Of a DNA stretch of 64,000 bases, positions 61,996-64,000 are shown in pieces. The translations under genes and the position numbers were made by a program. Under the pieces are notes generated by a model, which was not told the origin of the DNA, searched no databases, and worked only from the letters and a program-made list of their open reading frames with translations. This DNA comes from Sphingomonas qomolangmaensis (lineage in GTDB: Bacteria > Pseudomonadota > Alphaproteobacteria > Sphingomonadales > Sphingomonadaceae): positions 1,673,501-1,737,500 of the forward strand of contig NZ_CP101740.1 of NCBI RefSeq assembly GCF_024496245.1, read 5' to 3'. Every line of letters starts with the position of its first letter. Within the stretch, counting starts at the first letter, position 1.

Positions 61996-63179
61996 GCCGC
62001 GCGCTCCGGCGCAGCGGGGCGCATCGGCGCGTTGCGGAGCGATCGTGCGATCGCCGCGCGCAGCGGCTTGGGCTCGAACGCGACATCATAGGGCAGGCCG
62101 CGCGTGATCTCCTTGTCGGGGCGCGGCTCGAAGCTGCGCAGCCAGCTATATTTGTCGCTCATTCCCCAGGCGAGAATGTCGGTGAGCTGCGGATAGGACA
62201 GCATCAGGTCGAGATAGGCGCCCGCGAAATCAGCAACCGCGCGGTCGCGCGTCGCGATGTCGGCAGGCAGCCCGCGGTCGCGCACGTCGAACTCGGTGAT
62301 GCTCAGCCGATAGCCCATGCCGGTGACCTCGTTCAGGAACGTGCGCCACGCCGGGGTCAGCTGCCCCACCAGCGCCGCGATCGACGACGTCGGCTTGGAA
62401 ATGCCGATATGCGACTGCACCCCCAGCGTATCGACCGGGGTGCCGCGCTTGCGCAGCCCTTCGAGCATCCGCAGCACGCCGCTGCGGTGCTTCTCGTTGC
62501 CCGCCTCCCAGCTCATATAGTCGTTATACACCAGCTCGGCGTGCGGCGCCGCGGCGCGCGCGGTGCGGAAGGCATGGTCAAGCACATGGTCTGCTCCGCC
62601 CATCGCCTTCGACAGCGATGTCTCGCGCATACCGCCGGTATCGGGATCGACCGCTTCGTTGACCACGTCATAGCTGTAGATCGCGGTGCCGTAGCGCGCG
62701 GCGACGGTATCGATGTGCGCCGCCAGCAGCCGCTCCGCCTCCGCGGCGGGCTTGCTGCCGAAGTCATAGTCGTTGAGCCATTTCGGGAACCAGCGGCTGT
62801 AATGCCACAACAGCGTATGCCCGCGCACCGGCATGCCCGCCGCCTTGGCATAGGCGATCATCGGATCGAGCCGGTCAAAGTCGAACGCGGTGGCGGAGGG
62901 GCGCGTGCGCTGCCACTTCAGCTCGTTTTCGGGCACCAGCACGCCGCAATCGCGCTGCAGCAGCGCGGCAAAAGCGGGGTTGGCGAACGATCCGGCGTCG
63001 GCACCCGGCCGGCTCCACGCAAAGGCCGAACCGAAGCGAAGGTTCCGCGCCTTGGCGATCGCGTGCAGCCCCTCGCCCTCGGCCTGCGCGAACGCGACGG
63101 GGGGCAGCAAGGCGGTACCCGCGGCGGCGAGGCCGCCCCCAAGCAAGGTGCGGCGGTCGATCGGTACGTTGGTTTTCAT
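61992..63179 (-). CDS. GH10 endo-1,4-beta-xylanase
   Basis: A 395-aa enzyme. The Tat-type signal is DRRTLLGGGLAAAGTALLPP. A TIM-barrel GH10 domain follows, with acid/base Glu175 in SYDVVNEAVDP and nucleophile Glu296 in LSITEFDVRD; VPENELKWQ and RGHTLLWHYS line the cleft. It cuts the xylan backbone outside the cytosol. The twin-arginine signal means export as a folded enzyme through the Tat system encoded at 19-20.6 kb. Confidence 0.94.
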   Translation of the reverse strand: MKTNVPIDRRTLLGGGLAAAGTALLPPVAFAQAEGEGLHAIAKARNLRFGSAFAWSRPGADAGSFANPAFAALLQRDCGVLVPENELKWQRTRPSATAFDFDRLDPMIAYAKAAGMPVRGHTLLWHYSRWFPKWLNDYDFGSKPAAEAERLLAAHIDTVAARYGTAIYSYDVVNEAVDPDTGGMRETSLSKAMGGADHVLDHAFRTARAAAPHAELVYNDYMSWEAGNEKHRSGVLRMLEGLRKRGTPVDTLGVQSHIGISKPTSSIAALVGQLTPAWRTFLNEVTGMGYRLSITEFDVRDRGLPADIATRDRAVADFAGAYLDLMLSYPQLTDILAWGMSDKYSWLRSFEPRPDKEITRGLPYDVAFEPKPLRAAIARSLRNAPMRPAAPERAA

Positions 63180-63299
63180 GGGGTCCTCGCTCTGGCAGGG
63201 CGTAAAGGTCGGTGGCGGGATCGCGCGGGATCGGTCTGGATGCTGCGATCCTTATGCTGCGCTCGCACCGGCGGGTGGGAAGGCCGATTTCCGCCGGGT

Positions 63300-63313
63300 T
63301 GATAGCGATATCA
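63300..63313 (-). promoter_or_regulatory. Xyl-box-like operator for the GH10-SGNH unit
   Basis: TGATAGCGATATCA (plus-strand reading), 11 of 14 to the xyl-box. It sits 18 nt downstream of a TTGACA hexamer on the minus strand, so it would overlie the -10 region of the promoter driving GH10. Confidence 0.55.
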
Positions 63314-63469
63314 TGCCCCGCCTGCGCCCATTGTCAATCAAGGAGCCACGGGGCGCCCAGGCAACTTTGTTGCGCAGCATGATACGGCGCGAGCCGGCGC
63401 AACGGTCCGCAATCCCGAACGGCAGCCGTCGATTTTTCCTTTTCCCCCTAGCGCCGCCCCCCTTCGACA

Positions 63470-63483
63470 CGGTAGCGCTATCA
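63470..63483 (+). promoter_or_regulatory. Xyl-box-like operator for the second GH43 gene
   Basis: CGGTAGCGCTATCA, 12 of 14 to the xyl-box with the central GGTAGCGCTA intact. It lies 31 bp before the GH43 start codon. Confidence 0.65.
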
Positions 63484-63514
63484 ACGGCCACCAAGAGCCG
63501 ACAGGGAGAGACTG

Positions 63515-64000
63515 ATGCGATCGATTGCCCCCATGTTCGCGGCAATGCTGCTGGCCACCACCGCACCCGGCGTTGCGCAGCAGGCGCCCGGCACCGCCAG
63601 CTTCGACTGGTTCGACTATCGCGGCAGCGATCCGATCGACAGCGTCGTCCGCCCCGGTCCCGGCGACTATCGCAACCCGATCCTGCAGGGCTTCTACCCC
63701 GATCCCAGCATCACCCGCGTCGGCGAAGATTATTATCTGGTCACCTCGACCTTCAGCTATTTCCCCGGGATTCCGATCTGGCACAGCCGCGATCTGGTCA
63801 ACTGGACGCAAATCGGCAACGCGATCGACCGCCCCGATCAGCTCGATTTCAAGCAGCTCGGCCTGTCGCGCGGCGTCTTCGCCCCCGCGATCGAGCATCG
63901 CGACGGGATTTTCTACATCCTGAACACCTGCGTCGATTGCGGCGGCAACTTCCTGGTGACCGCGACCGACCCCAAGGGGCCGTGGAGCGATCCGGTCTGG
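63515..64000 (+). CDS. Secreted GH43 glycosidase, N-terminal part (3' end outside window)
   Basis: The first 162 residues of a second GH43 enzyme, open to the right edge. The signal peptide is APMFAAMLLATTAPGVA, cut near residue 21. The catalytic base is Asp63 in GFYPDPSITRVG, followed by DYYLVTSTFSYFPGIPIW, which is typical of xylosidase/arabinofuranosidase members. Unlike the cytosolic GH43 at 49 kb it is exported, so the two act on different sides of the membrane. It is divergent from GH10 with an operator in front. Confidence 0.88.
   Translation, partial: MRSIAPMFAAMLLATTAPGVAQQAPGTASFDWFDYRGSDPIDSVVRPGPGDYRNPILQGFYPDPSITRVGEDYYLVTSTFSYFPGIPIWHSRDLVNWTQIGNAIDRPDQLDFKQLGLSRGVFAPAIEHRDGIFYILNTCVDCGGNFLVTATDPKGPWSDPVW

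Larger units (their letters stand above)
63180..63514. other. Divergent regulatory gap between GH10 and GH43
   Basis: 335 bp with no gene. It contains two xyl-box-like sites (63300-63313 and 63470-63483). TTGACA on the minus strand (63332-63337) precedes the first site by 18 nt. A GGGAGAG ribosome site at 63504-63510 serves the GH43 gene. No repeat family was recognised in it. Confidence 0.7.

Noticed and set aside
1..64000. CRISPR array, tRNA or rRNA genes, prophage or complete insertion sequence
   Set aside because: No regularly spaced direct repeats, cloverleaf-compatible segments, rRNA cores, integrases or transposases were found. All repeats seen are intergenic palindromes.

Overview
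The window is chromosomal DNA of a high-GC alphaproteobacterium, almost certainly a Sphingomonas or close relative. The evidence is a serine palmitoyltransferase with a dedicated acyl carrier protein, a PhyR-EcfG general stress locus with a PhyP-like kinase, the order argS-SPOR-nagZ-scpA-scpB-tatABC, TonB-receptor-centred xylan use, and several families of intergenic palindromes containing TCGACAAGCTCAG-type cores. No rRNA, tRNA, CRISPR array, prophage or intact insertion sequence was seen. Both edges cut genes: proB on the left and a GH43 xylosidase on the right.

Region by region. 1-8.5 kb: the proB tail, then a sphingolipid locus (candidate ceramide reductase, ACP, spt, an LptF/LptG-type permease pair, a membrane desaturase or hydroxylase, and a candidate bacterial ceramide synthase). 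8.5-14.6 kb: a small secreted protein, xth, erpA, an M23 peptidase, bcp, glnE. 14.7-19.1 kb: general stress response (a NepR-like ORF, ecfG, a small membrane protein, phyR, nepR, a phyP-like kinase, EcfG-type promoters, an entericidin-like lipoprotein). 19.1-25.7 kb: tatCBA, scpBA, nagZ, a SPOR protein, argS. 25.7-38 kb: rarD, a secreted amidohydrolase with an oxidoreductase, ilvA, a Bpt-type tRNA-protein transferase, a transglutaminase / alpha-E / ATP-grasp cluster, and a DsbD-like protein. 38-44.4 kb: a five-gene valine-catabolism operon (mmsA, acyl-CoA dehydrogenase, 3-hydroxyisobutyryl-CoA hydrolase, enoyl-CoA hydratase, mmsB) with a structured repeat in every junction. 44.6-48.9 kb: two Tat-type ferritin-like proteins, a Crp-family regulator, and an ECF sigma / anti-sigma pair. 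49-64 kb: a xylan utilisation locus (GH43, MFS, GH115, GH2 operon; TonB receptor; SGNH esterase with GH10 xylanase; a second GH43), with xyl-box-like operators in front of each transcription unit.

How it fits together. The first region can make a ceramide core from serine and an acyl-thioester and has a plausible export route beside it. This matters because sphingomonads carry glycosphingolipid in place of lipopolysaccharide. The stress region encodes the partner switch that releases EcfG. The Tat translocase encoded here would export several products encoded in this window (GH10, both ferritin-like proteins). The xylan locus reads as a complete outer-membrane-to-cytoplasm route under one LacI-type operator. 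The most unusual structural feature is a repeat family (copies near 39.1 and 41.2 kb) whose hairpin arms differ between copies but stay self-complementary.
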